Assembly (NCBI GenBank): GCA_017454325.1
Contig: JAFTDG010000040.1
Coordinates: 1 to 53,136, forward strand
Length of the DNA stretch: 53,136 nucleotides
From: Desulfovibrio sp.
GTDB lineage: Bacteria > Desulfobacterota > Desulfovibrionia > Desulfovibrionales > Desulfovibrionaceae
Direction of reading: 5' to 3'
The notes under the pieces were generated by a model. The model did no database searches and was not told the origin of the DNA. It saw only the letters and a list, made by a program, of their open reading frames with translations. Each line of letters starts with the position of its first letter. Position 1 is the first letter of the stretch. Made by a program: the position numbers and the translations under genes. Below, piece by piece: positions 1 through 8,582 of this stretch.

Positions 1-152
1 ATGTTACGCTGATGCTACATGTATAAAAAGAAAACTGCGTGACATACGGAAATGGAATGATAAAAAGTTACTGCACTTGTATGAAGAAAAATATGCTGCT
101 TTGCAGCAGGGCAAGGGGTGAGAACCCACTATGATATTTGTGTGAGAATGGT
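1..152. other. Left-edge intergenic DNA
   Basis: No coding region is supported here. It holds a small perfect hairpin at 94-108 (TGCTGC, loop TTT, GCAGCA) without a clear T-run, and nothing else I can recognise. The gene to the left lies outside the window. Confidence 0.5.
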
Positions 153-188
153 AAAAAGTAGCACGGCCTCCTTTACGGTGGCCGTGCT
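153..188 (-). terminator. Rho-independent terminator after dctM
   Basis: On the minus strand a 9-bp perfect stem (AGCACGGCC at 180-188 pairing with GGCCGTGCT at 160-168) is followed by AC and a run of five T (153-157). It sits 28 bases beyond the dctM stop codon and closes the malic enzyme-dctPQM unit. Confidence 0.85.
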
Positions 189-215
189 GTATATTGATTA
201 CAACTCGAAAGTACC

Positions 216-1493
216 TTACCGGAGCATTCCCGGCAAGAAAGTGATAATGGACGGGAAGTAGGTTAAAAGTACCAGATCAATGAGCAGCATGAGCAGATAG
301 GGCATGACCTTGGCAGTTACCTTGTCAATGGAGACACCGGTGATGGAGGAAACCACAAAAAGGTCAAGTCCTACGGGTGGTGTGATGCAGCCGATGGCCA
401 GGTTGACTACCATAAGTACGCCAAAGAACATGGGATCAATGCCAAGTCCCAGTGCCACAGGCAGTAGGATCGGAGTGAGAATAACTACCGCTGCCGAGGC
501 ATTGATGAGGGTTCCAATGAAGAGCAACAGTACGTTGACCAGCATGAGGAAGACGAGCGGACTGTCCGTGAGGGTTGCAAAGGTTTGGGCCAGCATGTGC
601 GGCACTTGTGCGTTGGTCAGTATCCAGCCGAAAAGGTTCGCCGCTCCCACAACAAACATGATCATGGTGGTGTTGTAGGCTGCGCTGAGTAACGTCTTGG
701 GCAAATGTGCGGGTGTAAGTTCCTTGTAGATGAAGAAGCCCACAAAGGCACCGTATACGGCGGCCACGGCTGCGGCTTCTGTGGGGGTGAACATGCCCGA
801 ATAGATGCCGCCAAGAATGATGACCGGCATCATCAGTGCCCAAAAGCATTCCACAAATGATTTAGCAATACGCTTGAGGGAGAAACTCCCTTCCCCACAG
901 TATCCGTTTTTTTTGGAGATGACCCAGCTCACCACACACATGGTTACGCCCATCAGGATGCCGGGTGCAAAACCAGCGATGAACAGGTCTGCAATGGATG
1001 TATTTGCAATGGCGCCGTAAACAACCATGGTGATGGAAGGCGGAATGACAATCCCCACGGTACCGCCGCTGGCCACTACTGCTGCAGCAAAGGAGCGTGG
1101 GTAGCCGCGTCTTTCCATCTCGTCTATCATGGAAGCACCAATGGCCGCTGTGGTTGCCGCAGATGAACCGGAGAGCGCAGCAAAGAACATGCCCGCCACT
1201 GCCACCACCAGGGCAAGACCGCCGGCGAGAGCTCCTACCAGAGCCATGGAAAAATCCACAATGCGACGCGTCACTCCGCCATCGGCCATAAAGGCCCCTG
1301 CAAGCATGAAGAAGGGGACTGCCATGAAGGAAAAGGAATCCACTGAGGTGAACATGCGTTGCACCACAACGATGAGGGGCATGTCCAAGACGGCATAGAG
1401 TACAATGGCCGAAGATAGCCCAAGTCCAACGCCAATGGAGGCACCAGTGGCTAGAATGACAATGAAGGAAGTGAGAATAATCCACAGTGTCAT
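216..1493 (-). CDS. dctM: TRAP transporter large permease DctM
   Basis: Large membrane subunit of a tripartite ATP-independent periplasmic (TRAP) transporter, which couples solute uptake to an ion gradient in the inner membrane. The 425 residues are almost wholly hydrophobic and fit the usual DctM length and about twelve membrane spans. Family-typical stretches are visible, such as LSGSSAATTAAIGASMI around residues 107-123, VASGGTVGIVIPPSI near 140-154 and the C-terminal AIGCITPPVGLDLFV. It follows dctQ by 8 bases, with AGGGG before the start codon overlapping the dctQ stop region. Neighbouring malic enzyme suggests a C4-dicarboxylate such as malate or fumarate as the substrate, but TRAP permease sequence alone does not fix the solute. 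Confidence 0.93.
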   Translation of the reverse strand: MTLWIILTSFIVILATGASIGVGLGLSSAIVLYAVLDMPLIVVVQRMFTSVDSFSFMAVPFFMLAGAFMADGGVTRRIVDFSMALVGALAGGLALVVAVAGMFFAALSGSSAATTAAIGASMIDEMERRGYPRSFAAAVVASGGTVGIVIPPSITMVVYGAIANTSIADLFIAGFAPGILMGVTMCVVSWVISKKNGYCGEGSFSLKRIAKSFVECFWALMMPVIILGGIYSGMFTPTEAAAVAAVYGAFVGFFIYKELTPAHLPKTLLSAAYNTTMIMFVVGAANLFGWILTNAQVPHMLAQTFATLTDSPLVFLMLVNVLLLFIGTLINASAAVVILTPILLPVALGLGIDPMFFGVLMVVNLAIGCITPPVGLDLFVVSSITGVSIDKVTAKVMPYLLMLLIDLVLLTYFPSIITFLPGMLR

Positions 1494-1501
1494 AACAGCC
1501 C

Positions 1502-1984
1502 CTACTTGTGCAATTCGGTAGCGGGGGTTTTAAGCACCCGTACCAGGTTCGCGATCACATAGCATAGCATGACGCCACAGCCGAAGGGGATGACCACATA
1601 GACCCAGGACATGGGTATCATCATGGCTGGGGACGTTTGGAAATTGGCTAGTTCCACCATACGTACGCCGTTCACAACCATGATGAGGAGAAAAATGATG
1701 GAAAAGATGTCGGCTAAGATATTGAGAATCTTCAGTGTGTTACCCTTGACGCGGCTGGTGATGGTTTCAATGCACATGTGTCCGCCGTATTTGGCCACCA
1801 GCGGCAGGGAAAGGAACACCACCCAGACAAAAAGGTAGCGCGCCAGTTCTTCGCCAAAATGGGGCGTCCAGCCAAAGCAGTAGCGGGTAATGACCTGCCC
1901 GAAGACTAGCAGCAGCATAGCTCCATTGGCAATGATGACCAAGGCTTTCAACAGCTTTTCAAACAATGCGATGAAAGCAGGCAT
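1502..1984 (-). CDS. dctQ: TRAP transporter small permease DctQ
   Basis: Small membrane subunit of the TRAP transporter, partner of DctM. I place the start at the internal ATG at 1984 (protein begins MPAFIALFEKL), because GGAG lies 6 bases upstream; the longer reading from 2059 would begin inside the dctP-dctQ spacer. This gives 160 residues, normal for DctQ. Four hydrophobic segments are seen, and the conserved aromatic loop FGWTPHFGEELARYLFVWVVF is present near residues 43-63. Gene order dctP-dctQ-dctM on the minus strand is the classic arrangement. Confidence 0.92.
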   Translation of the reverse strand: MPAFIALFEKLLKALVIIANGAMLLLVFGQVITRYCFGWTPHFGEELARYLFVWVVFLSLPLVAKYGGHMCIETITSRVKGNTLKILNILADIFSIIFLLIMVVNGVRMVELANFQTSPAMMIPMSWVYVVIPFGCGVMLCYVIANLVRVLKTPATELHK

Positions 1985-2069
1985 AAAAAACTCCAGGGGA
2001 AGGGTTGTGCCTAGTGACCGGGCAGCGATGGCGGGAGTAGAAAATACCCCCGCCATCATTTAAAAAAGG

Positions 2070-3038
2070 TTACTGTATGGCCAGAATAGCCTTGAGGTTC
2101 GCGTCGCCAAAACGCTTGGTGTAGATATCCCACACGCTACGCGTAGCCTTGGCAAAGGCATCCTTGTCAACATTATCATTTACTTGGCTCTTGCCGCTGT
2201 CAAGAATGGTCTTGAGGAATTTGCCTTCCAGATCGCGACAGAGCTGGCGTTGCCAATCGCGGGTGTCTTCAGCGGCCTTGCGCAGGATAGCTTGCTGTTC
2301 AGGCGACAGCTTTTTCCATGCGATGGTGCTGATGAGTACCGGTTCAGGGGCATAGGTGTGGCCGGTGAGTGAGATGTACTTCTGCACTTCGTAAAAGCGC
2401 TTGGTTGCAATGTGGGCCAGAGGGTTTTCCTGTCCGTCAATGACACCTTTCTGCAAAGCAGTGTAGAGCTCGCTCATTGCCATGGGCGTGGGGCTGGCAC
2501 CGAGGGCCTTCATCATTTCGATGTAGACCGGCTGTTCCATGACACGAAACTTGAGCCCTTTCATATCTTCGGGCTTAACAATAGGACGTACGTTGTTGGT
2601 CATATGGCGAACACCATTTTCCCAGATAGCCAAGGTGATCATGCCACGACCCTCGCCCTTTTTACATAACTCCATGCCCACAGTGTCCAGAGCTTTGTAG
2701 GCGTGCTGCACGTCGCGGAACAGGAAAGGCAAGTCAAAGATGGATACTTCAGGCACAAAGTTGCCCAATACAGCCGTGCCCGTGAGGGTCATGTCCACCG
2801 TGCCGAAGGTCAGGCCTTCCACAAGGTCCCGCTGGTTGCCCAGCTGACTAGAGGGATAGACCTGGATGACAATTGCACCGTTGGAACGTTCTTTCACCAG
2901 TTTGGCGAAGTGGTCCGCACCTTGGCCGTAGGGATTCTCTGGTTCAGCGATGTGCCCCAGTTTCAGAGTGATGGGCGCGGCCAACGCAAGAGAAGCGCTG
3001 AACAGCAATGAAGCCGTCAAGGCAAAAATACGTAACAT
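2070..3038 (-). CDS. dctP: TRAP transporter substrate-binding protein DctP
   Basis: Periplasmic solute-binding subunit that delivers substrate to DctQM. Residues 1-20 form a clean signal peptide ending ALA. The mature part shows DctP-family landmarks: a beta-strand start LKLGHIAEPENPYGQGADHF, the segment GLKFRVMEQPVYIEMMKALG with the arginine that binds the solute carboxylate in this family, and GVIDGQENPLAHI. Length of 322 residues is typical. AGGAGG lies 7 bases before the ATG. It is 106 bases downstream of malic enzyme on the same strand, so co-transcription is plausible. Substrate is inferred (C4-dicarboxylate) from this neighbour and from family annotation. Confidence 0.93.
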   Translation of the reverse strand: MLRIFALTASLLFSASLALAAPITLKLGHIAEPENPYGQGADHFAKLVKERSNGAIVIQVYPSSQLGNQRDLVEGLTFGTVDMTLTGTAVLGNFVPEVSIFDLPFLFRDVQHAYKALDTVGMELCKKGEGRGMITLAIWENGVRHMTNNVRPIVKPEDMKGLKFRVMEQPVYIEMMKALGASPTPMAMSELYTALQKGVIDGQENPLAHIATKRFYEVQKYISLTGHTYAPEPVLISTIAWKKLSPEQQAILRKAAEDTRDWQRQLCRDLEGKFLKTILDSGKSQVNDNVDKDAFAKATRSVWDIYTKRFGDANLKAILAIQ

Positions 3039-3144
3039 GGGAACCTCCTGACTGTTGGGGGTGTACGCCTTACGGGCGTATGCGTTATTTGTAGTATTGT
3101 ATGTTATGTCTACGTGGAGTCAATACTGCACTGCGGTGGGGCCG

Positions 3145-4404
3145 TTAAACAGCCTGGCGTGCCAGGCGTCTGCGCAGATTATCCGCTATTGTCTCCGGCG
3201 CAACCTGCACACGGGCGACACCGCTTTCCATGGCTGCCTTGGCCGTGGCTGCAGCTACGCGTGGGGCTACTTCCTTGTCAAATGAGAATGGGATGATCTT
3301 TTGTGCACTCAATTCACTTTCTGACACCATATCTGCAATGGCATGGGCAGCGGAAATTTTCATGGCGTCGTTGATATCTGTGGCGCGAACATCAATGGCA
3401 CCCCGGAAGATACCGGGGAAGGCCAGAATATTATTGATCTGGTTTGGGCAGTCAGAGCGGCCTGTGGCCAGTACGGCCGCACCGGCATGACGGGCGCGAT
3501 CGAGAGGCCAAATTTCTGGAATTGGGTTGGCTTGGGCAAAAACAATGGGATTTTTGGCCATGCTGCGGATCATGTCTTCATTGAGGGCATCGGGAACGGA
3601 GACACCAATAAAGACATCGGCCCCCTTGATGGCATCCGCAAGTGTCCCCTTGACCTTGTCCGGGTTTGTTGCTTTGGCGATATCTTCCTTGAAGGGGTTC
3701 ATGCCCTGGGGGCGTCCTGCAAAAATTGGCCCGCGTGAATCACACATGATAACATTTTTGAGCCCAATGGCCATGAGCAGCTTGATGATGGCCGTACCCG
3801 CTGCGCCGGCACCGCTCGTGACCACCTTAATGTCGGAAAGGTCCTTACCTACAACCTTAAGGGCGTTGAGCAGGCCGGCCATGGTTACCACAGCCGTGCC
3901 GTGCTGGTCATCATGGAAAATGGGCCCCTTGAAAATGCCGCGCTCCTTAAGGGCATTTTCAATGATGAAGCATTCCGGTGCTTTGATGTCTTCCAGGTTC
4001 ACACCGCCAAAGGTGGGGGCCATCAGCTCGATGAGTTCCACGATTTGTTGTGTATCCTTGGTGTTCACGCAGATGGGGAAGGCATCCACATCGCCGAAAG
4101 TTTTGAACAGCAGGGCTTTGCCCTCCATCACGGGCATGGCCGCTGCAGCTCCAATATCACCCAGCCCCAGAACGGCCGTACCGTTAGATACTACAGCAAC
4201 GAAGTTGGAGTGATTGGTGTACACATCAAGCATGGCCGGGCTGTTATGGATTTCCATGCAGGGTTCAGCCACACCAGGCGAGTAGGCCAAGGTCAGATCA
4301 TCACCATCTCTGGCGGGTACCTTGACGCGCACTTCTACCTTGCCTTGGTTGTCCTTGTGAAGGGCAAGGGCCTCTTCACGCAAATTTGTAATACGGGACG
4401 ACAT
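3145..4404 (-). CDS. NAD(P)-dependent malic enzyme (oxaloacetate-decarboxylating)
   Basis: Oxidative decarboxylation of malate to pyruvate, CO2 and NAD(P)H in the cytoplasm. The 419-residue length fits the short bacterial malic enzymes that lack a phosphotransacetylase tail. Visible motifs are YSPGVAEPC near residue 41 (catalytic tyrosine region), GGVNLEDIKAPECF near 133 (catalytic lysine and metal site), the dinucleotide-binding VTSGAGAAGTAI near 190, and FAQANPIPEIWP near 288. AAGGAGT precedes the start codon. With the dctPQM transporter directly downstream it forms a C4-dicarboxylate uptake and oxidation unit. Cofactor preference cannot be read with confidence. Confidence 0.93.
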   Translation of the reverse strand: MSSRITNLREEALALHKDNQGKVEVRVKVPARDGDDLTLAYSPGVAEPCMEIHNSPAMLDVYTNHSNFVAVVSNGTAVLGLGDIGAAAAMPVMEGKALLFKTFGDVDAFPICVNTKDTQQIVELIELMAPTFGGVNLEDIKAPECFIIENALKERGIFKGPIFHDDQHGTAVVTMAGLLNALKVVGKDLSDIKVVTSGAGAAGTAIIKLLMAIGLKNVIMCDSRGPIFAGRPQGMNPFKEDIAKATNPDKVKGTLADAIKGADVFIGVSVPDALNEDMIRSMAKNPIVFAQANPIPEIWPLDRARHAGAAVLATGRSDCPNQINNILAFPGIFRGAIDVRATDINDAMKISAAHAIADMVSESELSAQKIIPFSFDKEVAPRVAAATAKAAMESGVARVQVAPETIADNLRRRLARQAV

Positions 4405-4454
4405 ATGTGAAGACTCCTTGGTTGACGATATAATGGATACATTATGACAAAATA

Positions 4455-4483
4455 TTCATAGCGCTACAAAGGGATTTTTGCAA
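4455..4483 (-). promoter_or_regulatory. Candidate sigma-70 promoter of malic enzyme
   Basis: Minus-strand TTGCAA and TATGAA are separated by exactly 17 bases, each matching four of six consensus bases. A start near 4448 would give a leader of about 44 bases ending in the AAGGAGT ribosome site. Position supports it; it is otherwise a pattern match only. Confidence 0.45.
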
Positions 4484-4835
4484 GGTTGAGATGAAGTTAC
4501 ATTGTTTAATCATGTGTGACAGCCACATCATGAGCATAAATGTAAAGTGAGGTTTAGCTTGGCTATGGCCGGTTCTTATGAGTTCCCTTTGCGTCCATTC
4601 TCGCCCGTTTCAGTTATGTTACAAATGCGTCAGGCACTGTCTAAAAGGTGACCACCTCAAGTGATGTAGGCGCAGGCAGGTGCTTGGGTATATGGGGGAG
4701 ATTACGGGTTTCCTCTTTTTATATAATGAGGTAGGAATTGAATCCTAAAACAGACTGGCTGCAGAACGTAACTGCAGGAATCGCCAGTAAAAGCGATGAT
4801 AGCTTAATCGGCTCGTCCAAATTGCGAGAGTCCGC
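4484..4835. other. Intergenic region upstream of the CotH-like gene
   Basis: About 350 bases without a supported gene. A perfect TATAAT occurs at 4722-4727 on the plus strand, without a good -35 element at normal spacing. It is followed by a leader hairpin at 4754-4788, in which ACTGGC pairs with GCCAGT and, inside it, two copies of the self-complementary CTGCAG can pair. A short minus-strand open frame at 4719-4961 overlaps the CotH start and has no recognisable features. Confidence 0.5.
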
Positions 4836-7139
4836 ATGTATGCTACCCGTCAAATACTTCTTACAATAGTGCTGGTTTGTGTCTGTATCATTTGCGCGAT
4901 TGTCTCTATGCTTGTTCCTTCTTCTACATCGTTGGAAATTGTCAACGATGCAAAACTGCATTTGCGGGCAGCTCTTGGCATTTCAGCCTTGATGGAGAAG
5001 GAAAAATTCCTGCTGCCACAATTTTCACCAGACGGTCACTTCCTCAATAATGCTGCAGAAGTCGCAATCACCTGTGGTCTTTCTGACGCTCATATCCACT
5101 ATACCTTGGATGGATCCACGCCAACAGAGCAAAGCCCTCTCTACTCCGAACCGCTTGCCATTGCCCCTGACAATGGCAACGATTGTGTTACGCTGAAAGC
5201 TGTTTGCATTATCAATGGTGAGACTGGCCCGGTAGCGGTACACACATACTTTTTTGCTGATGCACAACGTCATTCCCGCCCTGCATACGTTTTTTCCCTG
5301 TCCACAGATGCAGACAACTTATATGGGTATGATGAGGGTATACTTGTTCCCGGCAGACGTATGACCATAACAGATCCTGTCATATCCCTGCGAAAAGATA
5401 TCTTTGAGGATAGGAAAATTTTCGCTAACTACAGGGAGCGTGGCCGTGACTGGGAACGGCCTGTGGACGTTGAAGTCTTTGACACGAACTGCAACAGATT
5501 ACTGACACAACATGCCGGGCTGCGTGTTTATGGTGGAGTATCACGCTCCCAACTGCAAAAGAGTATACGTCTTATAGCGCGCAGTAGGAATGGTATGTCA
5601 CATAAGCGCTTTGAGTTCCCCTTTTTTCCAACAACTGTATGGAATAATAAGCTCCCTCCCCTGTATTCGTTTAAGAATCTTATTTTAAGCAACAGCGGAC
5701 AGGATCTTTTTTCTGCTCAGATTCGTACTCCTTTATTTACCCGCATCGCCTTGCGCGCTGGTTTCCGCTGGGCATCCCCTTCTATGCCGGCATCAGTATA
5801 CATAAATGGTGCATATTACGGATTTGCTTGGTTGACCCCACGATTTGATGCCCATTTGCTAAGCGATTTTTTTGATAAACCATCCGACGACTTTGTTGTA
5901 CTTAGTGCTGATCTTGCATATTTTTTACTGTCGTCACCGCGGTATCCATATTTGTTGCACTGGCGTGAGATTGAGGATTTTAATGATCTCATAACACGTT
6001 GTAAGAACGAACCCATGGGGGATAGCCTAGATGAAGGTATCCGACATCTCCTGTCAGTTAATGAAACCCTTCTCTACTATGCCATCGAAACCTATTTAGA
6101 CAATCGTGACTGGCCACAGCACAATATAAAAATGTGGAAGTATGTGGGGGCAGATGCCAATGGCATTGCAGAATTAGATGGCCGTTGGCATTATATCCTG
6201 TTTGACCTGGACGCGTCGGGCATGTCTAACTGGCATGGAGTAAGGCCACCGTCAAATACAACTCTGACCCGCATTCTCAAAGATAGCTCTCTTTTGAAAG
6301 TACTTCTGCATCGCAGAGAATATGCTGAACAATTTGCCAACGATATTTGTGACATGGCCTTTGGGCATTACAGCCTTGAACGGGTCACCACTACCTTAAC
6401 AGAAATGGATGAACAATGCGGTGACGAGCTGCAGTATGCTGCCCTGCAAGGAGAGTATAACCCGCCATTTAGGTTTGAACAGATGGGCCAGGGACGTGCA
6501 AATATTCTGCGTTTTTTCCGTGAACGTCCGCAGTATATGCTGGATGAGCTGCGCAGCCTGCTAGGCTTTACCCGGCTTTACCATGTGCAGGTGGATGGAA
6601 TGGCAAAACTGAATACTCTTGGTCCGATCAATCCTGATGGCTGGTATTTTTGGGAAAATTCAGTGGAGGTCGTGCCTTCCTTGCCTCCTGATAAGAGATT
6701 TCTGCGTTGGGAAGTGAACGGGCAACCCAGAGAGAGCCAACGATTGAAAGTTTCAGCCGCAGATGCTCTCAACAATCTCGTGAAGGTACGCCTTATTTCA
6801 GAGGACAGGCCGTACCCTCTTGTTATTGACAATGCTTGTGAGCGGGGCAGTATTTGTGGCTTTGCCTTGCATAACCGTTCAGCTGGTCCAGTGCATCTTG
6901 ATGGGCTGTTTTTGAGTGATAACCCCAGTAAACCTCGAAAGTTCGCCTTGCCCTCGAGTTCTTTGCCATCGGGTGAGAGGTTGTTTTTTGCTGGTAAGGA
7001 TGCACGTCATGCTGCTGCGCTGGGGAGAATCCAGCTTAATTTTAATCCCCGTTTGGGAGAAACAGTCTACCTATATGATGGAGCTGGTAAACAAGTGCTG
7101 GCCACATCTCCAGTAGAGAACTGTGACCTCATAAAGTGA
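4836..7139 (+). CDS. Exported CotH-like protein with chitobiase-type and lamin-tail-like domains
   Basis: 767 residues. Residues about 5-27 form one hydrophobic segment that should act as a signal anchor, so the rest lies outside the cytoplasm. Residues about 62-135 resemble the chitobiase/FN3-like C-terminal domain (core YTLDGSTPTEQSPLYSEPL). The middle, about 140-560, matches the CotH family: an extended RVYGGVSRSQLQKSIRL stretch, ETYLDNRDWPQHNIKMWKY, and HYILFDLDASG near 450-460, which corresponds to the metal-binding aspartate motif of CotH spore-coat protein kinases. The last about 100 residues look like a lamin-tail domain (LHNRSAGPVHLDGLFLSDN). The ribosome site is weak. CotH homologues in Gram-negative bacteria are of unknown role; a kinase activity is inference. 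No partner genes adjoin it. Confidence 0.75.
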   Translation: MYATRQILLTIVLVCVCIICAIVSMLVPSSTSLEIVNDAKLHLRAALGISALMEKEKFLLPQFSPDGHFLNNAAEVAITCGLSDAHIHYTLDGSTPTEQSPLYSEPLAIAPDNGNDCVTLKAVCIINGETGPVAVHTYFFADAQRHSRPAYVFSLSTDADNLYGYDEGILVPGRRMTITDPVISLRKDIFEDRKIFANYRERGRDWERPVDVEVFDTNCNRLLTQHAGLRVYGGVSRSQLQKSIRLIARSRNGMSHKRFEFPFFPTTVWNNKLPPLYSFKNLILSNSGQDLFSAQIRTPLFTRIALRAGFRWASPSMPASVYINGAYYGFAWLTPRFDAHLLSDFFDKPSDDFVVLSADLAYFLLSSPRYPYLLHWREIEDFNDLITRCKNEPMGDSLDEGIRHLLSVNETLLYYAIETYLDNRDWPQHNIKMWKYVGADANGIAELDGRWHYILFDLDASGMSNWHGVRPPSNTTLTRILKDSSLLKVLLHRREYAEQFANDICDMAFGHYSLERVTTTLTEMDEQCGDELQYAALQGEYNPPFRFEQMGQGRANILRFFRERPQYMLDELRSLLGFTRLYHVQVDGMAKLNTLGPINPDGWYFWENSVEVVPSLPPDKRFLRWEVNGQPRESQRLKVSAADALNNLVKVRLISEDRPYPLVIDNACERGSICGFALHNRSAGPVHLDGLFLSDNPSKPRKFALPSSSLPSGERLFFAGKDARHAAALGRIQLNFNPRLGETVYLYDGAGKQVLATSPVENCDLIK

Positions 7140-7395
7140 TCAGGGGATCATGTTGTTCAAGTGACACAACACGAACCAGTTGGAGGCAGTATGCTGTGTA
7201 TCTTATGTCTGCTTTGTCTTTCCTTGGCATCCATGCCGACTGCTGTTTGCATTTAGTCACCGCATGACAGCTTGAAATATGTTCTGGCTTGGGGCACAAA
7301 GAAAAATGTCTGATGATTTGCACATCGTTTTACACAGTACGACGTGTACTATTCGTTAAAAGATATATGCCTGGTTTTTCGGGTGGGAGATCACA
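7140..7395. other. Intergenic region between CotH-like gene and cpoB-like gene
   Basis: No gene is supported. A small inverted repeat AGTAC-GACGT-GTACT lies at 7336-7350, 46 bases before the cpoB-like start, and could be an operator. No convincing terminator for the upstream gene is visible. Confidence 0.4.
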
Positions 7396-8580
7396 ATGAA
7401 AACATTTGTCTTGGTTTTGAGCTTGGCCCTGCTGTCTGGCTGTGCTGCGGCAGACCGGCAGGCGGAATCTGAAGAGGCAGTAAATAAGCTGCAGCGGGAA
7501 ACTGACCAACGCCTCCGTGCCCTTGAGCAAAGCGTGTCGTCACTGGATTCACAGGTGGCCCAGTTAAACAACAGGGTCTATGAGGTGCGTACCAGCAGGG
7601 GTAAAAAAACGGGCATGACCGCAGTGCCCGTGATGCCAGCGCAGACATCGCCCAATACTACATCCCCGGCTTCAGGCACACAAAATGTTGCCCTTACGCC
7701 ACAGGGGCCGGCGCATGTGCCCCCAGCCAATACCCAATCCGGCACGGCGGTGCCTCATGGACGTGTCATAGTCCCAACGGCTCAGCCATATACACCACCA
7801 AGCACCTCGCAGAAAGCACGACCGCAGGCCCATAACCAAGGAACGCCGCAGCCTTCCGCAGGCATGCCGGCAACACCTGCCCCGAAGACAGCCGGCGCAT
7901 CGGCATCTGTTCCAACCACTTTGGGGCTGCCACCTGAAAGTGCTACCGTCACGCCGCCCGCCATATCGACCTCCCAACCAGGTGTAGCCGTTCCCGCAGC
8001 GTCTAGTGGTAATGGAGTTCCAGTACCTGCCGTGTCTTCTTCAGATATGGCCTTGCCTCCCGAAAAAGCCAATTTGGGTCTTCCTCCTTTGAATGCAGAG
8101 CCACAGCAAGCCAAAAATGCGCAACGTAATAGCCCGGCATCCGCCACTGCCACACCCCGTTCTGTGCCTGCTCCTCAACAGCCTGTTACCCCGCCACGCC
8201 GTAGCAGCAAGGGTGAAGATGCCGCTTATAAGGAGGCTGTGCGCCCAGCCCTATCTGGGCGTGCCGGCGAGAGCATCTCACGCTTCCAAACTTTTCTGCA
8301 GGAATATCCCAATGGCCGTTATGCAGCCAATGCGGAATACTGGATAGGTGAGGGCTATTATGCCCAGGGTAACTACAAAGAAGCCCTGGCGCAATTTGAA
8401 AAGGTCAATGCTCAGTATCCACGTCATCACAAAAACGCTGACGCTCTGCTAAAGACAGGCATGACCTTGAGTAAGATGGGTGACAAGGCTGGCGCTTCAG
8501 ATGCGTATAAAAAACTCATAACACAATTCCCCCATTCCGAAGCAGCGCAACGTGCGCGCTCACATGGGCTCGTTCGTTAA
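7396..8580 (+). CDS. CpoB/YbgF-like TPR lipoprotein
   Basis: 394 residues in three parts. A lipoprotein signal peptide has the lipobox LLSGC with Cys16 as the lipidation site. Residues about 22-62 are a heptad coiled coil (EEAVNKLQRETDQRLRALEQ onward). A long Pro/Ala/Thr/Ser-rich linker spans about 75-265. A C-terminal block of TPR repeats, about 268-394, includes FQTFLQEYPNGRYAANAEYW and ALAQFEKVNAQYPRHHKNAD. This is the architecture of CpoB/YbgF, which links the Tol-Pal envelope system to peptidoglycan synthesis, but no tol or pal genes adjoin it here and the linker is unusually long. GGGAG precedes the ATG. dprA follows after 2 bases. Confidence 0.8.
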   Translation: MKTFVLVLSLALLSGCAAADRQAESEEAVNKLQRETDQRLRALEQSVSSLDSQVAQLNNRVYEVRTSRGKKTGMTAVPVMPAQTSPNTTSPASGTQNVALTPQGPAHVPPANTQSGTAVPHGRVIVPTAQPYTPPSTSQKARPQAHNQGTPQPSAGMPATPAPKTAGASASVPTTLGLPPESATVTPPAISTSQPGVAVPAASSGNGVPVPAVSSSDMALPPEKANLGLPPLNAEPQQAKNAQRNSPASATATPRSVPAPQQPVTPPRRSSKGEDAAYKEAVRPALSGRAGESISRFQTFLQEYPNGRYAANAEYWIGEGYYAQGNYKEALAQFEKVNAQYPRHHKNADALLKTGMTLSKMGDKAGASDAYKKLITQFPHSEAAQRARSHGLVR

Positions 8581-8582
8581 TC

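Noticed and set aside
3527..4213. 228-residue plus-strand open frame opposite malic enzyme
   Set aside because: Composition is low-complexity Ser/Ala/Met with no domain; malic enzyme on the other strand has clear motifs throughout.
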